Source of the DNA: Micromonospora kangleipakensis
GTDB lineage: Bacteria; Actinomycetota; Actinomycetes; Mycobacteriales; Micromonosporaceae
Assembly: GCF_004217615.1 (NCBI RefSeq)
Contig: NZ_SHLD01000001.1
Location: 62,001-126,000, forward strand
Direction: 5' to 3'
DNA length: 64,000 bases
A program made the position numbers and the translations under genes. Positions 52,331 to 62,423 of this stretch are shown piece by piece (the stretch's first letter is position 1; every line of letters starts with the position of its first letter). A model generated the notes under the pieces. It was not told the DNA's origin, made no database searches, and worked only from the letters and a program-made list of their open reading frames with translations.

Positions 52331-54090
52331 CCCACCGTCTCCCTCATGCCACCCGTTGTACCGTGTCCGGCCGTCCCGTCGGGCGCGTCTTCGCGCTCCG
52401 ACCCGCCCGGCTGCCGACCGACCGGCGCGTCCCCGGCGGCGTCGGCGCCGTCACCGGTCACCGTCCCGTCCCCGGTCGACTCCGGGCCGACCGCCGTCCC
52501 GTCGGTCGCGTCCGCCGCGGTCACCGCCTTCGCCGCCTCGACGTCCTCGGGAAGGGCGGGGAGGGTGAAGCGGATCGCGGTGCCCTCCTCGGTGCCGGTG
52601 TCCACCCAGACCCGGCCGCCGTGGTATTCCGCGATCTTCTTGACGATGGCCAGGCCGATGCCGGTGCCCGGGTACGCGTCCTTGGCGTGCAGCCGCTGGA
52701 AGATCATGAAGATCTTGTCGGCGAACTCCGGCTCGATCCCGATGCCGTTGTCCTGGCAGGTGATCTCCCACTCGTCGTCGACCAGCCGGGCCGAGACGTG
52801 CACCTTCGGCGGCACGTCCGGGCGGCGGAACTTGATCGAGTTGCTGACGAGGTTGGCCAGCAGGTTGGTCAGCAGCGGTTCCTCGCCGCGGATCACCGGC
52901 AACTCGCCCCAGGTCAGCTCGGCGCCGGCGTACTGCCGGGCGGCCTCGGTCTGGCCGGCCACGTCGCCCATCACCTTGTTCAGGTCGACCTCGGTGAAAC
53001 CGGTGGTGAGGCGGCCGATCCGGGAGAACGCGAGCAGGTCGTTGATGAGGCGCTGCATCCGCTGGGCGCCGTCGACCGCGAAGGCGATGTACTGGTCGGC
53101 CCGCTCGTCGAGCTGGCCGGCGTAGCGGCGCTGGAGGAGCTGACAGAAGCTCGCCACCTTGCGCAGCGGCTCCTGGAGGTCGTGCGAGGCGACGTACGCG
53201 AACTGCTCCAGGTCACGGTTGGACCGGGTGAGCTCCTCGGCCTGCTTCTGCAGCTGGCTGTTGACCCACTCGATGCGCTCCCGGGCCTCGCGCACCTCGG
53301 CCAGCTCGCGGGCGATCTTCTGCCGCATCCCGTCGATGTCGTCGGCGAGCCGGCGGAACTCCGGCGGCCCGGCACCGGTGATGTGGTGCTCGTAGTCGCC
53401 CGCGGCGACCTCCCGCACCTGGCCCACCAGCCCGGCCAGCGGCCGGATCAGGATCCGGTCCAGGGAGAGCACCATGACCACGCCCGCCACCGCCACCACC
53501 AGGGCCGCGATGATCAGCAGGACGACCAGCACGTTGCCGGTCCGGGTGACCTTGTCGGCGGTCTGCTGCCGGACGATCAGGATCTCGTCCTGGAGCTGGC
53601 CCACCGCGGCGCGGATCCCGTCGAACTGCTGCCGGGTCTGGTCGGTGATCAGCGCCTGCCCGGCGGCCGGGCCGCTGCGCTCGGTCGTGGTGATCACCGG
53701 CTCGGCCACGCCCGACCGCCACCGCGCCGCCTGCTCCTCGACGACCCGCAGCTCGCGCAGCACCCCCGGATAGTCGGCGGCCAGCTGCTCCATCGCGGTG
53801 ACGGTGGCCCGCTCCCGCTGCAGACCCGCCTCGTACGGGGCCAGGTCCTTGCGGTCGCCGTTCACCGCGAAGCCGCGGACGCCGGTCTCCTGGTCGAGCA
53901 GCGCGCTCAACAGCTCCTGGCCCTGCACCCGGAGGGGACCGGTCTTGACCAGGACGGCGTCGATGTTCTGCCGGTTCTTCGCGGCGACCACCGCCTCGGC
54001 GGCGGCCAGCCCGAGCAGCAGCACCAGGACCACCGTGAGCAGCGCGACCACCCGGCGGCGCAGCGTCCAGCCCTGCTGGTACGAGTTCAC
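52327..54090 (-). CDS. sensor histidine kinase with CHASE3 and HAMP domains
   Basis: A 587-residue membrane kinase: first membrane helix about 12-34, an extracellular CHASE3 domain ([20 protein letters not shown] is its signature), second helix about 188-212, HAMP, a coiled coil, then a phytochrome-type HisKA with the acceptor His in [15 protein letters not shown], and HATPase_c ([37 protein letters not shown]). The last ~65 residues are a disordered Asp/Gly/Thr tail. It overlaps both neighbours by four bases. The ligand of the sensor is unknown. Confidence 0.93.
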   Translation of the reverse strand: MNSYQQGWTLRRRVVALLTVVLVLLLGLAAAEAVVAAKNRQNIDAVLVKTGPLRVQGQELLSALLDQETGVRGFAVNGDRKDLAPYEAGLQRERATVTAMEQLAADYPGVLRELRVVEEQAARWRSGVAEPVITTTERSGPAAGQALITDQTRQQFDGIRAAVGQLQDEILIVRQQTADKVTRTGNVLVVLLIIAALVVAVAGVVMVLSLDRILIRPLAGLVGQVREVAAGDYEHHITGAGPPEFRRLADDIDGMRQKIARELAEVREARERIEWVNSQLQKQAEELTRSNRDLEQFAYVASHDLQEPLRKVASFCQLLQRRYAGQLDERADQYIAFAVDGAQRMQRLINDLLAFSRIGRLTTGFTEVDLNKVMGDVAGQTEAARQYAGAELTWGELPVIRGEEPLLTNLLANLVSNSIKFRRPDVPPKVHVSARLVDDEWEITCQDNGIGIEPEFADKIFMIFQRLHAKDAYPGTGIGLAIVKKIAEYHGGRVWVDTGTEEGTAIRFTLPALPEDVEAAKAVTAADATDGTAVGPESTGDGTVTGDGADAAGDAPVGRQPGGSEREDAPDGTAGHGTTGGMRETVG

Positions 54091-55304
54091 CGGCCACCGC
54101 CCCGGGCGACCAGCAGCATGGCCACGTCGTCGGCGAGCGGGCCGCCGTTGAGCTGCTCGGCGCGGCCGACCAGCCAGGCCGGCAGCTCGGCCAGGGGCAC
54201 CGCCCGGTTGGCCGGATCGGCGAGCAGCTCGGTCAGCCCCGGCACGTCCAGCCGGTCGTCACCGCTGCCCACCCGACCCTCGATCAGGCCGTCGGTGTAC
54301 ATCAGCAGGGACCAGTCATCGGTGTCGAACTCCAGATCGAACGCGACGGGCCGGCGTGGTCGTACGCCGAGCAGCAGACCATTCTTGGCCGGCACCGGCG
54401 CGACCTTACCCCCGCTGAGCAGCAGCGGCGGCGGATGACCGGCGAGTCGTACGGTGGCCCGGTTGGCGGCCAGGTCGAGCCGGACGGTCGCCACCGTGGC
54501 GAAGATCTCCTGGAGCCGGCGCTCGCTCATCAGCACCTGCTCCAGGGCGGGCAGCACCTCGTCGTCCGGCACCCCGGCCAGGACCAGGGCCCGCCAGGCC
54601 ACCCGCAGCTCGACGCCGAGGGCCGCCTCGTCCACGCCGTGCCCGCAGACGTCACCGACGATCAGGTCGATCCGGTCCGGCCGGGTCTGCACCACGTCGT
54701 AGAAGTCGCCGCCGATCAGGGCGGCGTGCCGGCCGGGGCGGTAGAACGTGTGCACCGACACCTGGTCGGTGGTCATCAGCGGCTGGGGCAGCAGGCCCCG
54801 CTCCAGGCGGGCGGACTCGGCCTGGCGCAGCTCCACCTCGCGGAGCCGGCGGGCATTCTCGTCGGCCCGCTTGCGTTCCACGGCGTAGCGCAGCGCCCGG
54901 GTCAGCAGGACCCCGTCGACCTGCCCCTTGACCAGGTAGTCCTGGGCGCCCTCGGCCACCGCGACGATGCCCAGGTGCTCGTCGGAGCGGCCGGTCAGCA
55001 CGCAGACCGCGGCGCCGCTGGACATCTCCAGCACCTGGCGCAGCCCGTCCAGCCCCTGCGCGTCGGGCAGGCCGAGGTCGAGCAGGACGCAGTCGACGCC
55101 CATCACCCGCTGCCGGGCCTCGCTCAGGCTGGTGGCGACCAGCAGGTCGATCATCGAGTTGGTCTCGGCGAGCAGCTCGCTGACCAGGAAGGCGTCGCCC
55201 TCGTCGTCTTCGACCAGCAGAACGCGCAGCCGCTCACCGGGCGGCAGGTTGGCGTGCCGCGCCAGGCCGCCGTGCGGGTACGGCACGACGGAGGAGCCGG
55301 CCAT
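54087..55304 (-). CDS. response regulator with SpoIIE/PP2C-type phosphatase output
   Basis: The 405-residue protein has an N-terminal receiver domain (about 26-145; VLLVEDDEGDAFLV, Asp76 in LLDLGLP, Lys in YLVKGQ), a short coiled coil, and a SpoIIE phosphatase (about 190-400) with GGDFYDV, VGDVCGHG and LADDVAML, all Mg2+-binding acids. It is an RsbU/RssB-like Ser/Thr phosphatase whose target is usually an anti-anti-sigma factor; none is encoded nearby. An ATG at 55304 (GGGGAGT upstream) is preferred to a GTG at 55331. First gene of the operon. Confidence 0.92.
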   Translation of the reverse strand: MAGSSVVPYPHGGLARHANLPPGERLRVLLVEDDEGDAFLVSELLAETNSMIDLLVATSLSEARQRVMGVDCVLLDLGLPDAQGLDGLRQVLEMSSGAAVCVLTGRSDEHLGIVAVAEGAQDYLVKGQVDGVLLTRALRYAVERKRADENARRLREVELRQAESARLERGLLPQPLMTTDQVSVHTFYRPGRHAALIGGDFYDVVQTRPDRIDLIVGDVCGHGVDEAALGVELRVAWRALVLAGVPDDEVLPALEQVLMSERRLQEIFATVATVRLDLAANRATVRLAGHPPPLLLSGGKVAPVPAKNGLLLGVRPRRPVAFDLEFDTDDWSLLMYTDGLIEGRVGSGDDRLDVPGLTELLADPANRAVPLAELPAWLVGRAEQLNGGPLADDVAMLLVARGGGR

Positions 55305-55622
55305 GCCGACTCCCCGATGCGGCCGGGTCACCGCCGCGAGGCGCGGGAGTTCGCTGGTGATGTCGGGCTCCTTCCGAGTGCCCTGCTGATCCTGTATTAG
55401 ACAACGGTCGCACACAACACGGCGGCGTCGGCACGGGCGCACGGGCGGCCCGGGCCGGCTCACCACCCCCATAGCGACAAAGCGGACGGCAGACGTTACG
55501 CCCGGGGTCGCGGCCTCCCCCCACGCGCCGCTCGTCCACCGGTCCCCGGTGGGCGGGAGCCCCGATCGGGGCCGGTGGGTGCAGGATGATCCCACCCCTG
55601 GCCCCACCCCCGAGGAGTTCCC
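55305..55622. promoter_or_regulatory. 318-nt divergent control region
   Basis: No gene is supported. On the minus strand, TAATAC (complement of 55394-55399) is a good -10 for the signalling operon, about 90 nt before its ATG; a matching -35 is not clear. CCCGAGGAG at 55611-55619 is the ribosome site of the M28 gene. Confidence 0.45.
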
Positions 55623-58058
55623 GTGGGCGCACCCCTCACCCGTCCCGCCGACCGGACGCTGGCCCGGCCCCGCCCCGCAGACCGGGCGCTGGCCCGGCCC
55701 CGCCGCCGGCCGCTCGCCGCCGTCGCCGCGCTCGCCGCGCTGCTCGCCGTCGGCGCCGGCGTCCTGGTCGACCTGCGTACCCCGACGCCCCGCCCGGCGG
55801 ACGCGCCGGCGTCGGACTTCAGCGCCGAGCGGGCGTACCGGAACGTGCGGGTCGTCGCGGCCCGGCCGCACGTCGCCGGCAGCCCGGCCAACGACCAGGT
55901 CCGCGAGCACCTCGTGGGGGTGCTGCGCGGCCTCGGCCTGGAAACCGAGGTGCAGGACACGGTCGCCCCGGAGGCCGGCCAGCTCCAGCGGGGCAACGGC
56001 AACTACTCGATGGGCCGGGTCCGCAACGTGGTCGCCCGACTTCCCGGCACGGACCCGACCGGCAGGATATTCCTGGTCGCGCACTACGACTCGGTGCAGT
56101 CCGGGCCGGGCGGCAACGACGACGCCGCCGGCACCTCCACCATCCTGGAGGTGGCCCGCGCGCTGACCACCGGCCCCCGCCCCCGTAACGACATCGTCTT
56201 CGTGCTCACCGACGCCGAGGAGGCGTGCCTGTGCGGCGCGTCGGCCTTCGTCTCCAGCCATCCGCTGGCAAAGGACGGCGGGGTGGTGCTCAACCTCGAG
56301 GCGCGCGGCTCGACCGGGCCGGTGATCATGTTCGAGACGTCGCGGAACAACGCGAACCTGGTGGAGCTGTTCGGCCAGGCGGCGCCACATCCGGTGGGCA
56401 CCTCGTTCGCGGTGGAGATCTACCGGCTGCTGCCGAACGACACCGACTTCACCCCGTTCCGCGACCAGTACGACCTCGACGACCGTCCGCGCTTCATCGG
56501 GTTGAACTCGGCCTACATCGACGGTGGCGCGATCTACCACACGCCCCTGGACACCCCCGAGTTGATGGACCAGGCCAGCCTCCAGCAGCACGGCGACAAC
56601 GCGCTCGGCCTGGCCCGGGCGCTCGGCCGGTCCGACCTGCCGACGCTCTGGTCCGGGGACGACGCCACCTACTTCCCGGTGCCGGGCGGGCTGGTCCGCT
56701 ATCCGGGCTGGCTGACCTGGCCGCTGGCGCTGGCCGGGGTGATCGGCGTGCTCGCGCTGGGTCTGTTCGCCCGGTCGCGGGGCCGGACCACCGGGGGCCG
56801 CCTGTTCGCCGGCTTGGGCCTGGCGCTGGTCCCGATCGTCCTCGCCCCGCTGACCGCCCAGCTGTTCTGGGCGGCGGTCACGGCGATCCGCCCCGGCCAC
56901 GCCGAGCTGCTCGACCCGTACCGGCCGACCTGGTACCGGCTCGCCGTGGTGGCGCTCGCCGCGACGGTGCTCCTCGGCTGGTACTCGCTGGTCCGGCGCT
57001 GGGCCGGGCCCATCGCGCTGGCGATCGGCGGGCTGGCCTGGCTGGCACTGCTCGGGGTGCCCCTCTCCCTGTTCGCACCGGGCGGGTCGTACCTGGCCGT
57101 CGTGCCCGCCCTGGCCGGCGTCGTCGCTGGCCTCGTCGCGCTGAACACCCGGATCGACGGGCCGTGGCCGGTGGTCGCGGTGACCGCGGCCGGAGCGGTG
57201 GGCGTGGTCATCCTGCTGCCCACCGTGGTGCTGCTCTTCCCCGCGCTGGGCATGGCGATGGGCGGGGTCGCGGCCCTCTTCGCGGTGCTGCTCGGCTTGG
57301 CCGCGCTCCCGGTGGTCGACCTGCTGCACCCGCAGGCCGGCGGGCAGCGCGGGATGCTCGCGCTCCGCGCCCGGCGGCTGGGCGCGTTGCCGGTCGGCGC
57401 CGCCGCGCTCGCGGCGACGGTGTTCGCCGGGGTGGGGCTGGCCGTCGACCGCTTCGACGCGGCGCACCCCGCGCCGACCCACCTGATGTACGCAATGGAC
57501 GCCGACACCCGGCAGGCGCGCTGGCTCAGTCACGAGGAGGACCCGCAGCCGTGGACCGCACAGTACGTCGCCGGGGTGGAACGGGTCGGTGACGAGTTCC
57601 CCGGCCTGGACGACGCGGAACTGCGCTCGGGGCCCGCGCAGCCGGCCAACCTGCCCGCTCCGAAGCTGGAGGTGTTGAGCGACACCGGCGACGGCGACGA
57701 GCGCATCCTGCGGCTGCGGGTGACCCCCCAGCGGCAGGTCCGCCTGCTCACGGTGCACGTGGACGGAGATACCGCGGACGTGCTGGACGCCGAGGCGGAA
57801 GGTCGGATGAACTCTCTCTCCGGGCCACCGCCCAACCCACCGTGGACCGCGGGGTTGACCTTCCACGCGCCCCCGCCGCAGGGGATCGAGGTCACCCTGA
57901 AGCTGCTGCGCAAGGACGAGCGGGTCCGGATCCGGGTCATGGACGTCAGCGACGGGCTGGACGGCCTGCCCGGCTTCCGCCCCCGGCCCGCCGATGTCGG
58001 CGTGGCCGGCTCGCACAGTTCCGAGATGCTGGCGGTGGCCCGGACCTATTCGGTGTGA
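55623..58058 (+). CDS. membrane M28-family zinc aminopeptidase
   Basis: This 811-residue protein has a signal-anchor helix (about 30-52) and an extracellular M28 domain: HYDSVQSGPGGNDDAAG with His154, Asp156 and Asp166/167, and DAEEACLCG with Glu199-Glu200; these are the two-zinc ligands and the general base. After ~355 there are about eight membrane helices and a C-terminal ~200-residue beta-rich domain. The plan resembles the yeast vacuolar membrane protease Pff1, a fold also found in actinomycetes. The GTG at 55623 has GAGGAG upstream. Confidence 0.9.
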   Translation: MGAPLTRPADRTLARPRPADRALARPRRRPLAAVAALAALLAVGAGVLVDLRTPTPRPADAPASDFSAERAYRNVRVVAARPHVAGSPANDQVREHLVGVLRGLGLETEVQDTVAPEAGQLQRGNGNYSMGRVRNVVARLPGTDPTGRIFLVAHYDSVQSGPGGNDDAAGTSTILEVARALTTGPRPRNDIVFVLTDAEEACLCGASAFVSSHPLAKDGGVVLNLEARGSTGPVIMFETSRNNANLVELFGQAAPHPVGTSFAVEIYRLLPNDTDFTPFRDQYDLDDRPRFIGLNSAYIDGGAIYHTPLDTPELMDQASLQQHGDNALGLARALGRSDLPTLWSGDDATYFPVPGGLVRYPGWLTWPLALAGVIGVLALGLFARSRGRTTGGRLFAGLGLALVPIVLAPLTAQLFWAAVTAIRPGHAELLDPYRPTWYRLAVVALAATVLLGWYSLVRRWAGPIALAIGGLAWLALLGVPLSLFAPGGSYLAVVPALAGVVAGLVALNTRIDGPWPVVAVTAAGAVGVVILLPTVVLLFPALGMAMGGVAALFAVLLGLAALPVVDLLHPQAGGQRGMLALRARRLGALPVGAAALAATVFAGVGLAVDRFDAAHPAPTHLMYAMDADTRQARWLSHEEDPQPWTAQYVAGVERVGDEFPGLDDAELRSGPAQPANLPAPKLEVLSDTGDGDERILRLRVTPQRQVRLLTVHVDGDTADVLDAEAEGRMNSLSGPPPNPPWTAGLTFHAPPPQGIEVTLKLLRKDERVRIRVMDVSDGLDGLPGFRPRPADVGVAGSHSSEMLAVARTYSV

Positions 58059-58072
58059 CCCGCGCCCGTCAC

Positions 58073-58109
58073 GCGAGAGGCGGTCGACCTACGGGCGGCC
58101 GCCTCTCGC
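58073..58109 (+). terminator. terminator after the M28 peptidase gene
   Basis: GCGAGAGGCGG and CCGCCTCTCGC form a perfect 11-bp stem (15-nt loop), starting 15 nt after the stop. Further on, CTCCTCGAGGAG (58188-58199) is a 12-bp palindrome upstream of ltrA of unknown meaning. Confidence 0.8.
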
Positions 58110-58269
58110 CACCGGGAAGCCGGACGAGGAAGGGGGTCACTTCCAGCGGTACTGATCTCCTGGTTGCCTCGTCGGCGCCCCTGAGAACTCCTCGAGGAGC
58201 TCGCAGTGGTGCGACGCGTGGTACGACTGATGGCACAGATATCGCAAAGGCGACAGAACGGGCGCGCCG

Positions 58270-59410
58270 ATGACCGCCGGCAACACGAGCGACCTGCTGC
58301 GTGATCAGGCCGAACCGCAGCGCGCGACATACGTCGAGCTCTTCTTCGACGTCATCTTCGTCTTCGCGCTGACCCGGCTGTCGCACACCCTGTTCGACAA
58401 CCTCACCTGGTCGGGCGCACTGCACACCGTGATCCTGTTGTCCGCGTTCTGGTGGGTCTGGGTCATGACCGCCTGGACCACGAACCGCCTAGACCCCGCC
58501 CAACCGGCGATCCAACTCGTGATCATCCCGATCATGCTCGGCACCCTGATCATGGCGGGCGCGATACCCGAGGCGTTCGGCGAGGACGGCATGATCTTCG
58601 CCGCCGCCTACGTCATCATCCAGGTCGGTCGGGCCTTCGTCGTCACGGTCGCGATGCGCGGCCGGGAGGTAGCGATCGGCTCGCTGCAGCAACTCATCTG
58701 GTCCGCCTTCTCGGGAGCGCTGTGGATCGCGGGCGCACTCACCGAGGGCAGCATCCGCGATCCTCGCGGCGGGCCTCGGCTACACGATGACCCGGCTGGA
58801 GTTCCGGCTGCCCAAACTTGGACCGGCCCGGATCACCCTGCAGGAGGTCTCCGCAGCGCATCTCGCCGAGCGGTACCAGCAAATCATGATCATTGCATTC
58901 GGCGAGACGATCCTGGCAGCAGGCGGAGAGTTCGCCGCGCTCGGTTTCGAGCGGGACCGAGTGATCGCGTTCGTGCTGGCGTTCGCGATTACCACGCTGC
59001 TGTGGCGGATCTACTTCTACCGGGCGGGGCTGCTACTCCCGACCGTGATCGCAACGAGCACCACGCCAGCGGTGTTCATCCAGTCCGCCTCGTACGCCCA
59101 CCTGCTGATGGCCGGCGGCATCGTACTCAGCGCGGTCGGCGACGCGATCATCATCAACCACCCGTTCGCCGAGCCCAACCTGGTTTGGTCCGCCGTCATC
59201 CTCTGCGGGCCGGCGATCTACCTGGCCGGCCGGGCCCGGCTCGACTACCTGTCATTCAGCCGGGTCGCCCTGTCACGACTGATCGGGCTGCCCCTGCTGG
59301 TCGTGCTGGCGCCCGTGGTCGCGTTCATGCCACCTGGCCCATCTCCACGGTCCGCCGACTGGTCGCTGTCTTCGTTGGCGCGAGCCGTGGCGTCTTACGC
59401 GGCGGGGTGA
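58270..59410 (+). pseudogene. low-temperature-requirement protein A (LtrA), frameshifted and 3'-truncated
   Basis: The first ~160 codons from 58270 read as LtrA (YVELFFDVIFVFALTRLSH, TAWTTNRLDP, IIPIMLGTLIMAGAIP). Near 58750-58780 the LtrA reading frame changes: the frame from 58787 continues with RLEFRLPKLGPARITLQEVSAAHLAERYQ and FGETILAAGG, the rest of the family. A few dozen conserved codons seem also to be missing at the break. Family similarity ends at VLAPVVAFMPP (about 59335), after which the frame reads antisense integrase sequence to 59410. LtrA is a membrane protein of unclear function. Confidence 0.82.
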
Positions 59411-60716
59411 CAAGCTGCTGGACGATGCGGATCTCCCGGCGCAGGAAGTCGACGTGCTCCAGCTCCAGGCCCCAAGCTTCGCCCTGACGGAGGCCGGCGC
59501 CGGCAGCCAGGTACACCAGCGCCCGGTACCGCTCCCGGCTCGGCTTGCCCGGTTCCGGCTTGACGCTGAACGTATCGGCGAGAGCATGCACCTGGTCCGG
59601 CGTGGGAATGAACCGCTCTACGCGCTCGATCTCCGGTAGCCGAATGCCGACGCACGGGCTACGGCCGATCATCCGGTCACGTGTCGCCGCGTCGAACATG
59701 CCGACCAGCACGTGGTACACGACTCGCAGCGAGGACGGCGCGAGCACCTTCGCCCGGTCCTTCACCCAGGCCTGAATGTGCGACGGGCGGACCTGCGCGA
59801 GCTGCATCCGACCAAGGATCGGCTCGACGTGCACGCGCAGGGTCATCTCGATGCGCGCCACAGTCGCATCACGGTGCAACTGGTGCTCGCGCCACTGCTC
59901 GCCGTAGGCCGTCACGGAAGCCTTGCCGGCGACCGGGTCGACGTACTGGCCCCGGGAGACATCGGCCCGCGTGTTCACGTCGAACTGGTCCGCGTCGGCC
60001 CTGCGCTCGAACAGCTTTTGCTTGGGCTGGCCGGTGTCGTCGACATACCGGACCCGCCAGCGCTTTCCCCGGCCGTGCCCTTCCAGATCGAAGTCGTAGA
60101 GCGTTGCTTGGGTAAGGTCCAACTCGACCGGCTCCCACCGCTCAGCGACGTCGCTACCTGTCAGATGTGTCTTCAATATCCGCTGCGCGGTGTAACGCAC
60201 TTCCAACTCGTCTCGAAACGACCATGGACTTGCGTCAGCCGGATCGATGGGGGGCGCAAGGCGGAGATAGCCGCAAATTAGGTTAATTACGGTGTCTCTG
60301 TGGGCCGGGTTGGTTTCCCCCAAGCGGGAGAGAGCGTACAGGGCGGCGATGCGGGCAGAGGGACGCTCATGCCCTAGGAGCTCAGCCGCTTTTGCGTAGA
60401 GGTCGGTTACTCGGCGTTCCTCGGCGTCACGCTCACCGACTTGGGACACCCGAATCTGCAACAAGTGCTCGCGCTCGCTTAGCCACTGCTTGCGCGCGGC
60501 CAAGAGGAGTGCCAATGCTCCGCCGGTCCCAGCACCTACGGTGAGGCCGGTCTTGATTGCTTCAATCTGTAGCCGAACCTCCTCCGCCTGGTTGCCGACA
60601 CCTTGAACCAGCGACAACAGGAGAAAAACGGAGGCGGTAGCCGCTATTGCGACCAACGTGGCAAGCGCCGCGATTGTCACACCCCGTATGGGGCGAAACC
60701 GGCCAGGATCTGTCAT
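59325..60716 (-). pseudogene. chimeric open frame: membrane-protein N-terminus fused to a truncated tyrosine integrase
   Basis: From 60716 (or an ATG at 60755) the frame encodes two membrane helices and VTDLYAKAAELLGHERPSARIAALYALSRLGE through TQATLYDFDL, the front of the pentapeptide-repeat membrane proteins of actinomycetes. At about 60080-60090 it changes without a stop into a phage-type integrase (KRWRVRYVDDTGQPKQKLFERRADADQF, SAM-like domain, GAGLRQGEAWGL with the first catalytic Arg). It stops at 59325 before the His-x-x-Arg and Tyr regions, so the recombinase is dead. Both ends look like recombination joints. Confidence 0.78.
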
Positions 60717-60755
60717 GGTCCATCCCGGGGTTGTTGTAAGCGTGGACTCGCTCAT

Positions 60756-61100
60756 TTTGGCCTGTGGGCGCCAAACTCGGTGCAGCTGCGGAAACGACGG
60801 AGGGGGCTGGTGGCGGCCAGCCAAGTCCGGGCGGACAGTCGTCGGAGTTCGTGGACGCGGTTGGACCCTGCCGGACCATGCGCCCAGAACGTACAAGCGA
60901 GGGGGTAACAGCGTGCAACCCTTGCGCGTCGGGTGGGTGGACGAGGACCAGGCCGTGACCAGGCCGTCGGAGGACGACTGTGAGCGACCAACGGCCACTA
61001 CTGGCGACGACGTATGGCCAGGTAACGAGGCGTAGCCGGCCCTTTCACCAGGCCAGCCCAGAACCCCTTACCTGTAGTTGGTGAACTGGTGGCAGGCAGA
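60756..61100. other. 345-nt stretch without a supported gene
   Basis: Short open frames are present on both strands, but none shows family motifs, a good start or codon bias. The GC content is somewhat lower than in the core of the window. No hairpin, att repeat or tRNA piece could be recognised. Confidence 0.5.
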
Positions 61101-62066
61101 TCAGGGCGCGTAGCTGGGGTCGGCGATGGTCTCGGCGATGCGGGTGAGCCAGTACAGGTCGTTGGCTCGAGATTCTGGACTGGCCTCGGGGTTGAGGATG
61201 CTACGGAGAAATGCGGCGACGTCGTCGAGGTGCCGCTCGCTGCGGTAGTAGCTCAGCATGGTCTGGTCTGGTTCTAGCGGCCCATAGCCTCGGCGGAAGA
61301 GGTCGGCGCGGTGCGCGTTGATCGGGTGGTCGCCGAAGTCTTGGCTGTAGATGAACATCAGGTCCCGCTCGCGCGGCGCGAGGATCGGCGCATCCCAGTC
61401 CACGACGTGCAGTGGACCGTCGCCGTCAGCGATCAGGTTGCCGGGGTGGATGTCGGCGTGGCAGATGACGTGTTGAGCTTGCGCCACGCGTGAGGTCAAG
61501 TCGTCGACCGTCTCCGACAACCGATGCAGCGCGGCGCCGTACCGGTCCCAGAGAGCGCCGAGGGTTTCGCTCGCCGCAGCCTGCCCGCCGAGGGTTTGCA
61601 GCCGCTCGCCGGCGCTTGATCGGTAGGTCTCGACCGGCAGGACGGCGGCGATGTCGGCGCTCGGCGTGACCGCATGCAGGTGACCCAGGAACTCGCCGTA
61701 CTCGATCCACTGGCGGTCGGTGAGGCCGCGGCCCCACAGGCTGCCGCCGTCGTGGAATGGGTAGAGCAGCAGCTGGTAGTCCCCGAACCTGTGATTGGCT
61801 CCGCCGTCTGGAAGGTCGATCGGCGCTACCACCTGCCTGACGCCTTGCGCTCGGAGAAAGCCGGGCAGCAGGACGGCCGCCTGGGTGAACTCGCCGCGGC
61901 GCATCTTCAGGAAATAGCGCTCGCCGTCGGGCGTGTCTACCCGGTACGCCCATGCATGCCCGTCGAGCCCGACCGGCATGAACACGAGGTCGGCGAGGTC
62001 CACGGCCCAGGCGTCGGCCACCTCAGCCGCAAGCAACCGCTCGTCAACGCCAGGCTTGTCGATCAC
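61101..62066 (-). CDS. aminoglycoside phosphotransferase (APH)-family kinase-like protein
   Basis: A 321-residue protein with the APH fold: an N-lobe GHAWAYRVDTPDGERYFLKMRRG with the ATP-binding Lys, catalytic loop ICHADIHPGNLI and metal-binding VVDWDAP. It is probably active, but the substrate could be an aminoglycoside, homoserine, choline or a sugar; resistance cannot be inferred. The GTG at 62066 gives VIDKPGVDERLLAAEVADAW, where the domain begins; no clear ribosome site is present. It lies next to the integrase remnant, so recent transfer is possible. Confidence 0.82.
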   Translation of the reverse strand: MIDKPGVDERLLAAEVADAWAVDLADLVFMPVGLDGHAWAYRVDTPDGERYFLKMRRGEFTQAAVLLPGFLRAQGVRQVVAPIDLPDGGANHRFGDYQLLLYPFHDGGSLWGRGLTDRQWIEYGEFLGHLHAVTPSADIAAVLPVETYRSSAGERLQTLGGQAAASETLGALWDRYGAALHRLSETVDDLTSRVAQAQHVICHADIHPGNLIADGDGPLHVVDWDAPILAPRERDLMFIYSQDFGDHPINAHRADLFRRGYGPLEPDQTMLSYYRSERHLDDVAAFLRSILNPEASPESRANDLYWLTRIAETIADPSYAP

Positions 62067-62423
62067 CGACGGAGCGTTGCAGTTCGCAGTCCGGCCGGCA
62101 AGGGATTTGCCACCTGTAGGCGGAGTCAGCAGCGGACCCGGACCAGGCTCCCCAGCTGGGGTTGGCCTGGCTCGCCGGCGGACGGCTGTCGACAGCAACG
62201 CTGACAGCAACGCCACCGGACGGCGGCACCCTGACGAGTGCTGGCACGAACGATGCTCCGAGCGTGTACCCCTTGCCGGACGCGTGCGGACGAGGCGCAC
62301 AGAGCTTGTAAGCGAGACGTCGCGGCTCGATCTTGGCTGGCTCAACGTGGCGGCCAGTGGCGCGAGCAGCGGGCGACGCGGCCAGCCAGGCGCGAGATGA
62401 GGCCGGCCAGCTGCCAACGTGTC
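62067..62423. other. 357-nt stretch without a supported gene
   Basis: It holds a 12-bp tandem pair (GACAGCAACGCT-like, about 62192-62216) and the tRNA-like repeat at 62305-62321. No open frame with coding character was found. Confidence 0.5.
62305..62321 (+). repeat. tRNA-Thr-like 17-bp direct repeat, left copy (possible att remnant)
   Basis: CTTGTAAGCGAGACGTC is identical to 63544-63560. From memory of actinobacterial tRNA-Thr(TGT), it equals the anticodon loop, the 3' anticodon stem and the variable loop, and this copy continues with GCGGCTCGAT, close to the T-arm GCGGTTCGAT. The 5' half of the tRNA is absent. Confidence 0.55.

Noticed and set aside
55305..58016. Minus-strand open frame extending the RR-SpoIIE gene to 1309 residues
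   Set aside because: The extra part is antisense to the M28 peptidase gene and low in complexity; the receiver domain starts shortly after the ATG at 55304, which has a ribosome site.
59325..60083. Functional phage integrase
   Set aside because: The fragment ends before the conserved His-x-x-Arg and the nucleophilic Tyr and has lost its own start, so it cannot be active.
60756..61035. Small plus-strand frames (e.g. from 60764) as genes
   Set aside because: No ribosome site, no family motif, and coding bias not evident.
62305..62345. A complete tRNA gene
   Set aside because: Only anticodon-loop, variable and part of T-arm-like sequence is present; the acceptor stem, D-arm and 5' anticodon stem are missing.
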